64,000 bases of DNA, from assembly GCF_900187115.1 (NCBI RefSeq), contig NZ_LT906455.1, positions 1,240,001 through 1,304,000 on the forward strand, written 5' to 3'. Every line of letters starts with the position of its first letter. Position 1 is the first letter of the stretch. This document shows positions 1 to 8,551 of this stretch, piece by piece. The notes beneath the pieces were generated by a model, which did not search any database, was not told the DNA's origin, and worked only from the letters and a program-made list of their open reading frames with translations. A program made the translations under genes and the position numbers. Source of the stretch: Aliarcobacter butzleri. Its GTDB lineage: Bacteria > Campylobacterota > Campylobacteria > Campylobacterales > Arcobacteraceae.

Positions 1-1
1 T

Positions 2-805
2 ATTCCTATTTTAGATGAGTTTGAGAATATTATAGAGTTTATTGCAATAAGATATGATATTACAAATGAAGTAATGCTACAACAAAAACTTGAAGAAAAA
101 CAAAAAATCATCTTTTTACAATCAAGAATGGCTAGTCTTGGTCAAATGTTAGCAAATATTGCTCATCAATGGAGACAACCATTAACTGAGCTAAATTTAT
201 GCCTATTTAATCTTAAAAAAGCTTTTGAAAAACAAAATAAAAAAGAGTTTGAAAAGTTATACAATGACAATAAAAATACAATATTCCTAATGTCACAAAC
301 AATAGAAGATTTCACAAACTTTTTTAAACCACAAAAAAATAAGAAAATTTTTTCAGCAAAATCAGTTATAAATGAGACTTTAAAAATTTTATCAAGAATT
401 ATTGAAGATGAAAAAATAGTTATTGAAACTTTTATAGATGAAAAAATAGAGATATTTGGAATAAAAAATGAATTAATCCAAGTAATTCTAAATCTAATAC
501 AAAATTCAAAAGATGCTTTTAATCAAAATAATATAAAAAACAAAAAGATAGTTATAAAGATATATAAAGATAATAAAAATATATTTTTAGAGTTTATTGA
601 TAATGCTTTGGGAATAGACAAAGATTTAATAGATAAAATCTATGAACCTTATTTTACAACAAAACATCAAAGTAGTGGTACAGGACTTGGACTTTTTATC
701 TCTAAAATCATTATTGAAAATAGTTTTGAAGGAGAAATTTTATATGAAAAGCTTGAAAATGGCTCAAAATTTATCTTAAAATTTCCAGTTGGTAGTCAAA
801 AATGA
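2..805 (+). CDS. Sensor histidine kinase, 3' part (gene starts before the window)
   Basis: The reading frame is open from the first bases, so the gene is cut by the window edge. The first 24 visible residues end in RYDITNEV, the typical tail of a PAS domain. A HisKA-type dimerisation segment follows with the H-box IAHQWRQPL (visible residue about 55 is the phospho-accepting His). The ATPase domain shows an N-box (LNLIQNSKDAF), a G1-like DNALGID and a G2-like TGLGLFIS. It should autophosphorylate and pass phosphate to the regulator whose start overlaps its last 4 bases. The sensed signal cannot be told because the sensor part lies outside the window. Confidence 0.9.
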   Translation: MPILDEFENIIEFIAIRYDITNEVMLQQKLEEKQKIIFLQSRMASLGQMLANIAHQWRQPLTELNLCLFNLKKAFEKQNKKEFEKLYNDNKNTIFLMSQTIEDFTNFFKPQKNKKIFSAKSVINETLKILSRIIEDEKIVIETFIDEKIEIFGIKNELIQVILNLIQNSKDAFNQNNIKNKKIVIKIYKDNKNIFLEFIDNALGIDKDLIDKIYEPYFTTKHQSSGTGLGLFISKIIIENSFEGEILYEKLENGSKFILKFPVGSQK

Positions 806-1464
806 AATCATTAAAAGTTCTAATAGTAGAAGATGAAATAAAACTAGCAAATTTGATAAAAGCATCTATAAAAGAGTTATTTTTTAAAGTAAATATTGCA
901 AAAGATGGAATTGAAGGTCTTAAAAAGTTTCAAAGCTTTAAACCAGATATCATAATAAGTGATATTACTATGCCAAATCTTGATGGTTTAGAAATGTGTC
1001 AAAGAATAAGAGAAGAAAGTAATATTCCAATAGTGATTTTGAGTGCTTATAGCCAAAAAGAAAAGCTATTAAAAGCTATTGATTTGGGAATTAACAAATA
1101 TTTTATTAAACCTTTTGATATTGAAGAATTTTTAGAATATCTTAAAAACTTATCTAAAAATATAAAAAAGATTAAAACTTATAAATTAAAAGATAATTTT
1201 GTATTTGATAATAACTCTGTTTGTTTATATAAAGATGAAATTCTAATAAATCTTACAAAAAGAGAAAGAGAATTTTTGAATATTTTGATAAAAAATAAAA
1301 ACTCTTTAGTAAAAAAAGAAGATATCAAAACACTTTTATGGAATGAAGATGTAAGTGACGAAAGACTAAGAACTTTTATTAAAAGATTGAGATTAAAAAC
1401 TTCAAAAGATTTAGTTGAAAATGTATCTTCTCAAGGTTATTTAATTTCGGTATTCGACAACTAA
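802..1464 (+). CDS. OmpR-type response regulator, partner of the upstream kinase
   Basis: An N-terminal receiver domain has the acidic pair E10/D11, the phospho-accepting D54 in IISDITMP and K103 in FIKPFD. Residues about 125-220 form a winged-helix DNA-binding domain of the Trans_reg_C type (LTKREREFLNILI, then RTFIKRLRLKT). The start overlaps the kinase stop by 4 bases, so the two are translationally coupled and form a two-component pair. Its 3' end overlaps by 24 bases, convergently, with the minus-strand activase gene. Target genes cannot be deduced. Confidence 0.92.
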   Translation: MKSLKVLIVEDEIKLANLIKASIKELFFKVNIAKDGIEGLKKFQSFKPDIIISDITMPNLDGLEMCQRIREESNIPIVILSAYSQKEKLLKAIDLGINKYFIKPFDIEEFLEYLKNLSKNIKKIKTYKLKDNFVFDNNSVCLYKDEILINLTKREREFLNILIKNKNSLVKKEDIKTLLWNEDVSDERLRTFIKRLRLKTSKDLVENVSSQGYLISVFDN

Positions 1465-2145
1465 TTTTGAGTTATCTATCAAATTTTTATCCAAACTTCT
1501 TGATTTTTTAATATTTCCAATATTTGATGAGGTTTCTAAGAAATTTTGTATATAGTAAGTATTATTATAACCTATACAATGAACAGTATTTATTATCTCA
1601 TTTATATCATTTTCATCAATCAAGCTTGTATTTACAGTAGTTCTAAGTTCAAAAGAAAAATCTATTTTTAGTAAGTATTTTATTGTCTCAATTAATTTAT
1701 CGTAACTATTTATTGAAGTTATGGATTTAAATTTACTTTTTGGTGCTTTAAAATCAAGAGATATAAAGTCCAAAAGATTATTTGATATTAGTTTTTTGAT
1801 GAGTTTTAGATTTGTTCCATTTGTATCAAGTTTTATTTTATAACCTAACTTTTTTATCTCTTTACAAAAAGGTACAAGGTTGTGTATTGTAGCTTCTCCA
1901 CCAGAAAGTACAACAGCACTAAGTAAAGTAACTCTTTTTTTTAAAAAATCTAAAACTTCATTATGAGAATATTTTCCTATTCTTGAAAATACAAGATTGT
2001 CATTATAACAATAACTACATCTCATATTACAAGAAATATGCCAAACTATACAAGCAATTTCACCTATATAGTCTGTTGTTGTAAATCTTGTAAAATCATA
2101 AACTATTTTTTGATTCAATAAATTTAACTCTTTGTTTGTGTTCAC
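1441..2145 (-). CDS. nrdG: Anaerobic ribonucleotide reductase activating radical-SAM protein (NrdG-like)
   Basis: A radical-SAM protein of 234 residues with the cluster motif CNMRCSYC (C39, C43, C46; CX3CX2C) followed by the SAM-binding SGGEATIH stretch. Enzymes of this type use a [4Fe-4S] cluster and SAM to place the glycyl radical on NrdD. The GTG start at 2145 lies inside the small glycyl-radical ORF (50 bases of overlap), so the three genes form one tight operon in the order nrdD, glycyl-radical ORF, nrdG. The protein is longer than the classic NrdG of about 155 residues and belongs to the longer NrdG2-type activases. The role as activase is inferred from motif plus position. Confidence 0.85.
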   Translation of the reverse strand: MNTNKELNLLNQKIVYDFTRFTTTDYIGEIACIVWHISCNMRCSYCYNDNLVFSRIGKYSHNEVLDFLKKRVTLLSAVVLSGGEATIHNLVPFCKEIKKLGYKIKLDTNGTNLKLIKKLISNNLLDFISLDFKAPKSKFKSITSINSYDKLIETIKYLLKIDFSFELRTTVNTSLIDENDINEIINTVHCIGYNNTYYIQNFLETSSNIGNIKKSRSLDKNLIDNSKLVVEYRN

Positions 2146-2260
2146 CTTTTTTTCCTATATTGAAACTTTCAACTGGTCTATGGTAACCCATAACTCTAGT
2201 ATATACTATACATTTACTTCTTTTTTGCATATTCTTTTCAAGCAATTCTTGATTTGTCAT
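2096..2260 (-). CDS. Separately encoded glycyl-radical domain of NrdD (54 residues)
   Basis: This short ORF encodes the C-terminal tail normally fused to class III ribonucleotide reductase. Residues about 22-44 read TRVMGYHRPVESFNIGKKGE, the family's glycyl-radical signature, where the Gly of RVMGY carries the radical. It begins at an ATG 7 nt after AAGGAG, an excellent ribosome binding site lying inside the nrdD coding sequence. It is in the +1 frame relative to nrdD and overlaps nrdD by 23 bases and nrdG by 50. The same frame has a stop two codons upstream of the ATG, so it looks independently initiated rather than fused. A recent frameshift mutation or a sequencing error is the alternative explanation. 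Confidence 0.8.
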   Translation of the reverse strand: MTNQELLEKNMQKRSKCIVYTRVMGYHRPVESFNIGKKGEHKQRVKFIESKNSL

Positions 2261-4352
2261 TTTTTAACTCCTTTTTTAAAATTTCGTCATCACATTTTGG
2301 GCAATATTCATGCTCACCATCTATATATCCATGAATTTCACAAATAGAAAAAACAGGTGTTACAGTTATATAAGGCAATCTAAAATTTGAAATCACATTT
2401 TTTACAAATTTTCTACAAGCTTCAGTTGATGAAACTTTTTCTCGCATATAAAGGTGAAGCACGGTTCCACCAGTATATTTACACTGTAATTCATCTTGTA
2501 ATTCCAAAGCTTCAAATGGATCATCCGTAAAATCTGCTGGAAGTTGTGAAGAGTTGGTATAATAGATATTTTTATCGAATCCAGCTTGAATAATATCTTT
2601 ATATCTTTTTTTATCCTCTTTAGCAAATCTATACGTAGTTCCCTCTGCTGGAGTTGCTTCAAGGTTGTATAAATTTCCTGTTTCTTCTTGATATTTAATC
2701 ATTTTATTTCTCATAAAATCTAATATTTCGATACAAAATTTATTTCCCACTTTTGTTGAAATATCCACATTTTCATAAAAAAAGTTTTTTAACATTTCAT
2801 TCATACCATTTACACCAATAGTTGAAAAATGGTTATTAAAACTCTTTAAATACCTTTTTGTATAAGGATAAAGACCTCTTTCATACATACTATTTATAAA
2901 TTCTCGTTTTATTTCTAAACTCTCTTTTGCTAAATCCATCAACTCTTCTAATCTTTTTAATAAAGAGTCTATGTCACCTTTATACAAATATCCAAGTCGT
3001 GCCATATTTATAGTTACTACCCCAATACTTCCAGTCATTTCAGCACTTCCAAATAGACCTCCACCACGTTTTAGAAGTTCTCGTAAATCTAATTGTAATC
3101 TACAACACATACTTCTTACATGACCTGGTTTATAAGCTTGTTCATTTTCTACTAAATTTCCTTTTTCATCTTTTGTATATTGATTTCCTATAAAGTTTTG
3201 AAAATATGAACTTCCTATTTTTGCAGTATTCTCAAAAAGTAAATCTGTATTTTCTCCATACCAATCAAAATCTTCAGTTATATTTACTGTTGGAATTGGA
3301 AAAGTAAAAGGTTGTCCTGTTTTATCCCCTTGTGTCATTATTTCATAATAGGCTTTATTTATTAAATTCATCTCTTTTTGAAAATCTTTGTAAGTTAACT
3401 GTTCAAATGAAGTTAAACCTTTTTTTTGAATCTCTAAAAAAAGCTCTTCATCATAAAAATCTTTGAATAAATGCTTTTGATTTCTTGTAGGAATTTGGTC
3501 TTTTAAATCACTTGGAACTGTCCAATCAATAGTAATATTTGTAAAAGGACTTTGCCCCCAACGTGCTGGAACATTAAGGTTATAAATAAAACTTCTAATT
3601 GCTTTTTTTATCTCTTTATATTCAAGTTTATCTTTAAAAACATAAGGAGCAAGATATGTATCAAAAGAGCTAAAAGCTTGTGCTCCTGCCCATTCGCTTT
3701 GAAGTATTCCCAAAAAGTTTGCCATTTGTCCTAAAGCTTCTCTAAAATGATTTGGAGCATTACTTTCAACTCTTCCACGTACTTTGTTAAATCCTTCATC
3801 AAGCAATATCCTTAAACTCCAACCAGCACAATAACCACTCAAACAATCTAAATCGTGTATGTGATAATCACCATTTCTATGAGCATATCCCTGCTCTTTT
3901 GTATAAACTTTATCAAGCCAATAATTTGCGATAATCTTCCCTGCACTATTATTTATAAGCCCAGCATGAGAATATCCTGTATTTGAATTTGCTTTTATTC
4001 TCCAATCACTTCCATTTATATACTCTTCTATAGTTTGAGTAGAATTTATGTAAGTTGTGTCTTTATTTATTTGTAAAATCTGTTCTCTTTGTATTTTATG
4101 CAAATGTCTATAAATCATAAAAGATTTCATAACATCAAAATATCTAGCTTTATAAAGCTCTTTTTCAATAATATCCTGAATATCTTCAACTGCAACTACT
4201 CTTTTACATTTTAGTTCAAACAAAACATTGAAAAAAACTGAAATATCATATTTTATATTTACACTCTTAAATGCTTTTTTTATTGCATCTTCAATTTTAT
4301 ATGATTCAAAACTCTGTTTTGAGCCATCTCTTTTTAAAATATCAACTATCAT
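2238..4352 (-). CDS. nrdD: Anaerobic ribonucleoside-triphosphate reductase, catalytic part lacking the glycyl-radical tail
   Basis: The 704 residues comprise an N-terminal ATP-cone (about 1-90, MIVDILKRDG) followed by the NrdD barrel, including PARWGQSPF, MCCRLQLD and the EMTGSIGVVTINMARLG block. Near the C-terminus are cysteines of the structural zinc site (CEIHGY, CPKC). The protein then stops at SRIA, before the glycyl-radical motif that every NrdD needs; that motif is in the overlapping downstream ORF in the +1 frame. Class III reductase makes deoxynucleotides without oxygen. The enzyme probably works as a two-chain complex activated by the downstream radical-SAM protein. Identity is certain; the split arrangement is read from sequence. 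Confidence 0.95.
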   Translation of the reverse strand: MIVDILKRDGSKQSFESYKIEDAIKKAFKSVNIKYDISVFFNVLFELKCKRVVAVEDIQDIIEKELYKARYFDVMKSFMIYRHLHKIQREQILQINKDTTYINSTQTIEEYINGSDWRIKANSNTGYSHAGLINNSAGKIIANYWLDKVYTKEQGYAHRNGDYHIHDLDCLSGYCAGWSLRILLDEGFNKVRGRVESNAPNHFREALGQMANFLGILQSEWAGAQAFSSFDTYLAPYVFKDKLEYKEIKKAIRSFIYNLNVPARWGQSPFTNITIDWTVPSDLKDQIPTRNQKHLFKDFYDEELFLEIQKKGLTSFEQLTYKDFQKEMNLINKAYYEIMTQGDKTGQPFTFPIPTVNITEDFDWYGENTDLLFENTAKIGSSYFQNFIGNQYTKDEKGNLVENEQAYKPGHVRSMCCRLQLDLRELLKRGGGLFGSAEMTGSIGVVTINMARLGYLYKGDIDSLLKRLEELMDLAKESLEIKREFINSMYERGLYPYTKRYLKSFNNHFSTIGVNGMNEMLKNFFYENVDISTKVGNKFCIEILDFMRNKMIKYQEETGNLYNLEATPAEGTTYRFAKEDKKRYKDIIQAGFDKNIYYTNSSQLPADFTDDPFEALELQDELQCKYTGGTVLHLYMREKVSSTEACRKFVKNVISNFRLPYITVTPVFSICEIHGYIDGEHEYCPKCDDEILKKELKNDKSRIA
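2268..2273 (-). promoter_or_regulatory. Strong ribosome binding site inside the end of nrdD
   Basis: AAGGAG lies 7 nt upstream of the ATG at 2260. It is embedded in the nrdD codons for Lys-Lys-Glu. Its quality and spacing are the main evidence that the glycyl-radical ORF is translated on its own. Confidence 0.75.
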
Positions 4353-4565
4353 AACTCTTTCCTTTGTAATTGTTTTGTAATTTTAGGTGAGTTGTTCTTA
4401 AGTGCTAATGAGCATTTTTGTCACAAAAGTGTCATTTTATAATGCTTTCTTAAATTATAAATTTTAAATTGAATATTTTTTATCAGTAAATTTTAAAAAT
4501 TTTAAGAATTTCTAAAGCTAAATTAAATAGAATGTTTGTTTTTATTGAATTTAGAAAGGAATTAA

Positions 4566-5495
4566 ATGAGACATTTCTTAACACTAACTGACTTTACTAA
4601 AGATGAGATTTTAGAAATCCTTACTTTAGCAAAGCAGATTAAAGAAGAGACAAAAAGAAGAGAATTTAAAGATTATATGCCTAAAAAAGTTTTAGCTATG
4701 ATTTTTGAAAAAAGTTCGACAAGAACAAGAGTCTCTTTCGAAACTGGTATTTATCAGTTAGGTGGAATTGGGCTATTTCTTTCATCAAATGACATTCAAT
4801 TAGGTCGAGGTGAGCCTATGAGTGACACTTCAAGAGTTATTTCAAGAATGGCTGATATGGTGATGATTAGAACTTTTGAACAAAGTAAAATTGAAGAATT
4901 TGCAAAATACTCAAAAGTTCCAGTAATAAATGGTCTAACAAATGAATACCATCCAGTACAACTTATGGCTGATTATATGACTATTCAAGAAGCAGGACTT
5001 GAAAAAGATTTAGTTGTTGCTTATGTAGGTGATGGAAATAATATGGCTCACTCTTGGCTAAATCTAGCAGCAAAACTTGGATTTGAACTTAGAATTGCAA
5101 CTCCAAAAGGTTATGAAGTAGATAAAAATATCTTAAATAATGCTCTTGAAATGGCAAAAATAAGTGGTGCAAAAATCATCATAGGAAATGACCCAAAAAC
5201 TGCTATAAAAGATTCAACTGTTGTTACAACTGATACTTGGGTTTCAATGGGACAAGAAGATGAAAAAGAGAAAAGAGTAAAAGATTTCGCTGGATATATG
5301 GTGGATGCTGATATGATGAAATTAGCTCAAGATAAAGCTATTTTCTTACATTGTTTACCTGCTTATAGAGGTTATGAAGTTAGTGAAGAAGTTATAGAAA
5401 GTTCACAAAGCCTTATTTTTGAAGAGGCTGAAAATAGACTTCATGCTCAAAAAGGTGTTATGGTTTGGTTAGATAGAAAAAGAGATGAAAAATAG
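4566..5495 (+). CDS. argF: Ornithine carbamoyltransferase
   Basis: A 309-residue enzyme that joins carbamoyl phosphate and ornithine to give citrulline in arginine synthesis. Seen motifs are the carbamoyl-phosphate loop [10 protein letters not shown] (about 52-61), HPVQ (about 132), and the ornithine-side HCLPAYRG (about 260). Length matches the family. The ATG follows AGAAAGGAATTAA. hemN begins at the base after its stop, so the two are co-transcribed. argG, the next arginine enzyme in the pathway that is visible here, lies about 32 kb away, so the arginine genes are dispersed. Confidence 0.97.
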   Translation: MRHFLTLTDFTKDEILEILTLAKQIKEETKRREFKDYMPKKVLAMIFEKSSTRTRVSFETGIYQLGGIGLFLSSNDIQLGRGEPMSDTSRVISRMADMVMIRTFEQSKIEEFAKYSKVPVINGLTNEYHPVQLMADYMTIQEAGLEKDLVVAYVGDGNNMAHSWLNLAAKLGFELRIATPKGYEVDKNILNNALEMAKISGAKIIIGNDPKTAIKDSTVVTTDTWVSMGQEDEKEKRVKDFAGYMVDADMMKLAQDKAIFLHCLPAYRGYEVSEEVIESSQSLIFEEAENRLHAQKGVMVWLDRKRDEK

Positions 5496-6863
5496 ATGAT
5501 AGATTTTGCGAAATTTGTAAAATACTCAAAACCAGGTCCTAGATATACTTCATATCCAACTGCTCCTGAGTTTAGTGAAGCTTTTACACAAGATGATTTA
5601 AAAGAATTTTATAAAAATCAAAGTGATGATAGACCATTATCACTTTATATTCACATGCCTTTTTGTAGAAGTGCGTGTTATTTCTGTGGTTGTAATACTA
5701 TTTTTACTTCAAAAGAAGATAAAAAAACTAGATATATTGAGTATTTGAAAAAAGAGTTAAATATTCTAAAAAATCATCTAAATACTAAAAGAGTTGTAAC
5801 TCAAATGCACTTTGGAGGAGGAACTCCAACATTTTTCTCTCCTTCTCAACTTGAAGTTGTAATAACTGCAATAAAAGAGATTTTCCCAAACTTTAGTCCT
5901 GATGCAGAGATTTCTTGTGAAGTAGATCCAAGATATTTTACAGTTGAACATATGAATGTTTTAAAAGCTGGTGGCTGTAATCGTCTAAGTTTTGGAGTTC
6001 AAGATTTAGATGAAGAAGTACAAAAAACTATTCATAGAATTCAACCTTTTGAATTAACTCAAAATGTTATCAAAATAGCTCGTGAAGCTGGTATTCACTC
6101 GATTAATACTGACCTAATCTATGGTTTACCATATCAAACAAGAGAAAGTTTTAAAAAAACGTTAGAGCAGATGATTACACTAAATACGGATAGATTTGCA
6201 GTATTTAATTATGCTCATGTTCCTTGGCTTATGAAAACTATGAGAAAATTTGATGAAACAACATTCCCAAAACCTGAAGTTAAACTAGAGATGTTAAAAG
6301 ATACAATAGATTTCTTTACATCAAATGGTTATAAAATGGTCGGAATGGACCACTTTGCTAAACCTGAAGATGAACTATTTAAAGCTATAGAAAAAGGTGA
6401 ACTTCATAGAAATTTCCAAGGATATACTACTAAAGGTGGAGCTGATTTAATAGGAATTGGGCTAACTTCTATTGGAAATGGTGTTGATTATTATGCACAA
6501 AACTTTAAAGAGTTAGAACCTTGGGAAAATGCTATTGATAATGGAGATTTACCTGTATATAAAGGTTATAGATTAAGTGATGATGATATGCTTAGACAGT
6601 TTGTCATAATGGAACTTATGAGTAATTTTTCTTTAAATATAAAAAGAGTTGAAGAAGAGTTCAAAATAAACTTTAAAGAGTATTTTGATGATGCAATAAA
6701 AGCTTTAAAAGAGTTTGAAGATGCGCAACTTTTAAAAATAACTGATAATAAAATTGAAGTTTCTCAAACAGGTTCTATGCTTATAAGAAATATTTGTATG
6801 CCATTTGATGCATATCTAAACAAAATCCCTGAAGAGAGAAGAAGATTCTCGAAAACTATTTAA
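5496..6863 (+). CDS. hemN: Oxygen-independent coproporphyrinogen III oxidase
   Basis: A 455-residue radical-SAM enzyme that decarboxylates coproporphyrinogen III to protoporphyrinogen IX in haem synthesis under low oxygen. The N-terminal GPRYTSYPTAP and HMPFCRSACYFCGC (CX3CX2CXC) are the hallmarks of true HemN, as opposed to the shorter HemW-like proteins. GGGTPTF follows in the SAM site. Length is that of genuine HemN. It starts directly after argF and is followed by a clear terminator, so argF-hemN is a two-gene unit. Confidence 0.96.
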   Translation: MIDFAKFVKYSKPGPRYTSYPTAPEFSEAFTQDDLKEFYKNQSDDRPLSLYIHMPFCRSACYFCGCNTIFTSKEDKKTRYIEYLKKELNILKNHLNTKRVVTQMHFGGGTPTFFSPSQLEVVITAIKEIFPNFSPDAEISCEVDPRYFTVEHMNVLKAGGCNRLSFGVQDLDEEVQKTIHRIQPFELTQNVIKIAREAGIHSINTDLIYGLPYQTRESFKKTLEQMITLNTDRFAVFNYAHVPWLMKTMRKFDETTFPKPEVKLEMLKDTIDFFTSNGYKMVGMDHFAKPEDELFKAIEKGELHRNFQGYTTKGGADLIGIGLTSIGNGVDYYAQNFKELEPWENAIDNGDLPVYKGYRLSDDDMLRQFVIMELMSNFSLNIKRVEEEFKINFKEYFDDAIKALKEFEDAQLLKITDNKIEVSQTGSMLIRNICMPFDAYLNKIPEERRRFSKTI

Positions 6864-6866
6864 TAT

Positions 6867-6894
6867 TTCCAAGCTAAAGCTTGGAAGTCTTTTT
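6867..6894 (+). terminator. Intrinsic terminator after hemN
   Basis: Perfect 8-bp arms TTCCAAGC and GCTTGGAA around a TAAA loop, with a T-rich tail. It lies 3 bases past the hemN stop and before the convergent minus-strand operon. Confidence 0.85.
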
Positions 6895-6908
6895 AATTTT
6901 TCATTCCA

Positions 6909-7379
6909 TTACCAGCCATATTCGTCTCCCTTTAATACTTTCTTTTCTATTAAAATATCTTTTATTTTCTCTATATTTTCTTCTTTTGTAAGAAATAAAT
7001 CAACTCCAAAACAAAATAATCTTTTAAAAAAATTATGTTTTTTATTTTTAAAAATAAAAGACTTAATTACAAGACCTCTTTTAGCAATTACTACTTTTAG
7101 GTTTTTATATTTAATTTTATTAAAATAAATTTTTCCAAATACTTTCCACTCTTTAATAACACAATGATTTCTAAAAATTACTCTTTTAAAAAACCAAATA
7201 TCAAGAAGTTTATATATAAAAACAATAACAAATAACAAGCCGATTAAAAATGACATAATTTGTTTAGTAAAAAATATCAAATAAAGTCCTAAAAATATTG
7301 CAAAAATACAAATTAATATTCCAACAACTAATCCTTCCGAACTTAGCTTTAATTCTAATTTAATATTCTTATCATTCAT
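6909..7379 (-). CDS. Small membrane protein of unknown function
   Basis: I do not recognise a named family. The 156 residues start with a short polar segment, then two adjacent hydrophobic stretches (about 16-33 and 41-60), then a basic, beta-rich cytoplasmic part of about 90 residues. That architecture resembles small membrane-anchored proteins with a PH-like or DUF fold, but this is a guess. It begins at the base after the stop of the 70-residue protein upstream and is the last gene of the long minus-strand operon. A role in the envelope is only suggested by lpxK nearby. Confidence 0.6.
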   Translation of the reverse strand: MNDKNIKLELKLSSEGLVVGILICIFAIFLGLYLIFFTKQIMSFLIGLLFVIVFIYKLLDIWFFKRVIFRNHCVIKEWKVFGKIYFNKIKYKNLKVVIAKRGLVIKSFIFKNKKHNFFKRLFCFGVDLFLTKEENIEKIKDILIEKKVLKGDEYGW

Positions 7380-7592
7380 TTATAACTCTTTAATTCGCTG
7401 TTTTCTTCCAATAAACAGATATAAAATAGCACCAAAGATAGGAAAACAAAGTATTACAATAATCCAAATAATTTTGTTATATCCCGTAAATTCATGTTTT
7501 AAAATATCAATAATAATAAAAATATATAAAATAAAACAAAAAATCACAAATATGATAAGACTTAAAGACAGAAAAATAGTAAAAAAACTCAT
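7380..7592 (-). CDS. Short PLDc_N-like two-helix membrane protein
   Basis: A 70-residue protein with two hydrophobic helices and the conserved pattern DILKHEFTGYNKIIWIIVI and FPIFGAILYLFIGR. That pattern is typical of the PLDc_N domain (the N-terminal membrane segment of cardiolipin synthases) found alone in many short proteins. No catalytic domain is present, so it is not itself a phospholipase. It sits 8 bases after lpxK and just before another small membrane protein. Confidence 0.75.
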   Translation of the reverse strand: MSFFTIFLSLSLIIFVIFCFILYIFIIIDILKHEFTGYNKIIWIIVILCFPIFGAILYLFIGRKQRIKEL

Positions 7593-7600
7593 CTAAACTC

Positions 7601-8545
7601 CTATTTAAAACTATTTATATAACTATTCATAGAAGAAAAATCTACATTTTCATCTATTTTTATAGATAAGTCCATCAAATATAGATTTTCTAAATTAAAC
7701 TCTTTTAATTTAACCATATCTTTTCCTGTTGTTAAAATAGCATAATCTTTATATTCATTTTGAATATCTAAAATCTCTTCTTTTGTAAAATTATGATGGT
7801 CAGGAAAACTTATCATTTTTATATTTTTAGGTAAAAATTCTAAAAGTCTTTTTGGTTTTGAAATAGCTGTTAATAAAATAGTATAAGAAGGAAGTTCTTT
7901 TATATTTTCATCTTTTTTTATTGTAATTACTCTTTTGAAATCTTTTCCTTCTTGTAAAACAATATTTGCTTTTTTATAAAAACTTTTAGGCTCTCTATAT
8001 CCCCCACTTGGTAAACAAAAGTTATTTGTAGGTTCATTTTTTGGTTTTAAAAGAATATCAAACTTTGAAATACTATATTTTGAAAATCCATCATCTAAAA
8101 ATATAATTTTACTTCCTAATTCTTTTGCTTTTAAGATAGCTTCTATTCGATTTTCACTTACTATTATCGTAGCTTTTTTTAAACTTTTTGCTAAAAGCAT
8201 AGCTTCATCACCACTTACAGTTACATCAACTTTTATATCACCATTTAAAGAGACTATTTGTAAACCTTTTGAACTTCTTCCATATCCTCTTAAAATCACA
8301 CAAGCATTTTCATATTTACTAGCTAATTCAATAGTTATTGGAGTTTTTCCACTTCCTCCAACAATTATATTTCCAATAGAAATAATTGGAATATCAAAAT
8401 CTATTTTTTTAGCTTTAAATCTTTTTGTAAAAATTATAATCAGATAAATAAGAGTTAAAGGAAGAAGTAAAAAAGAGATGATTTTTTGAAAAAATTTGGG
8501 AAAGAAGAGATATTCTTCAATCCATAAATGTATTTTTTGTTTCAA
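7601..8545 (-). CDS. lpxK: Tetraacyldisaccharide 4'-kinase (lipid A synthesis)
   Basis: A 314-residue inner-membrane-associated kinase that adds the 4'-phosphate to the lipid A precursor. After an N-terminal membrane-attachment segment (about 13-40) comes the Walker A loop GNIIVGGSGKTP (about 57-68), then DDGF (about 150) typical of LpxK. Length fits the family. It follows the aminotransferase gene by 6 bases in the same operon. Together with kdsB and lptB elsewhere in the window it shows an LPS-bearing outer membrane. Confidence 0.93.
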   Translation of the reverse strand: MKQKIHLWIEEYLFFPKFFQKIISFLLLPLTLIYLIIIFTKRFKAKKIDFDIPIISIGNIIVGGSGKTPITIELASKYENACVILRGYGRSSKGLQIVSLNGDIKVDVTVSGDEAMLLAKSLKKATIIVSENRIEAILKAKELGSKIIFLDDGFSKYSISKFDILLKPKNEPTNNFCLPSGGYREPKSFYKKANIVLQEGKDFKRVITIKKDENIKELPSYTILLTAISKPKRLLEFLPKNIKMISFPDHHNFTKEEILDIQNEYKDYAILTTGKDMVKLKEFNLENLYLMDLSIKIDENVDFSSMNSYINSFK

Positions 8546-8551
8546 GGATTT

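Noticed and set aside
2271-2277. A_AAA_AAG slippery heptamer in the nrdD frame, suggesting -1 frameshifting into the glycyl-radical ORF
   Set aside because: A -1 slip there meets a TGA within five codons (GGA GTT AAA AAA TGA). The glycyl-radical ORF is in the +1 frame, so this site cannot produce a fusion.
2132-2347. Plus-strand ORF of 71 codons
   Set aside because: It is a shadow of the nrdD/glycyl-radical coding strand and reads as low-complexity aromatic sequence.
3552-3734. Small ORF inside nrdD on the opposite strand
   Set aside because: Antisense shadow of a highly conserved coding region, no ribosome binding site.
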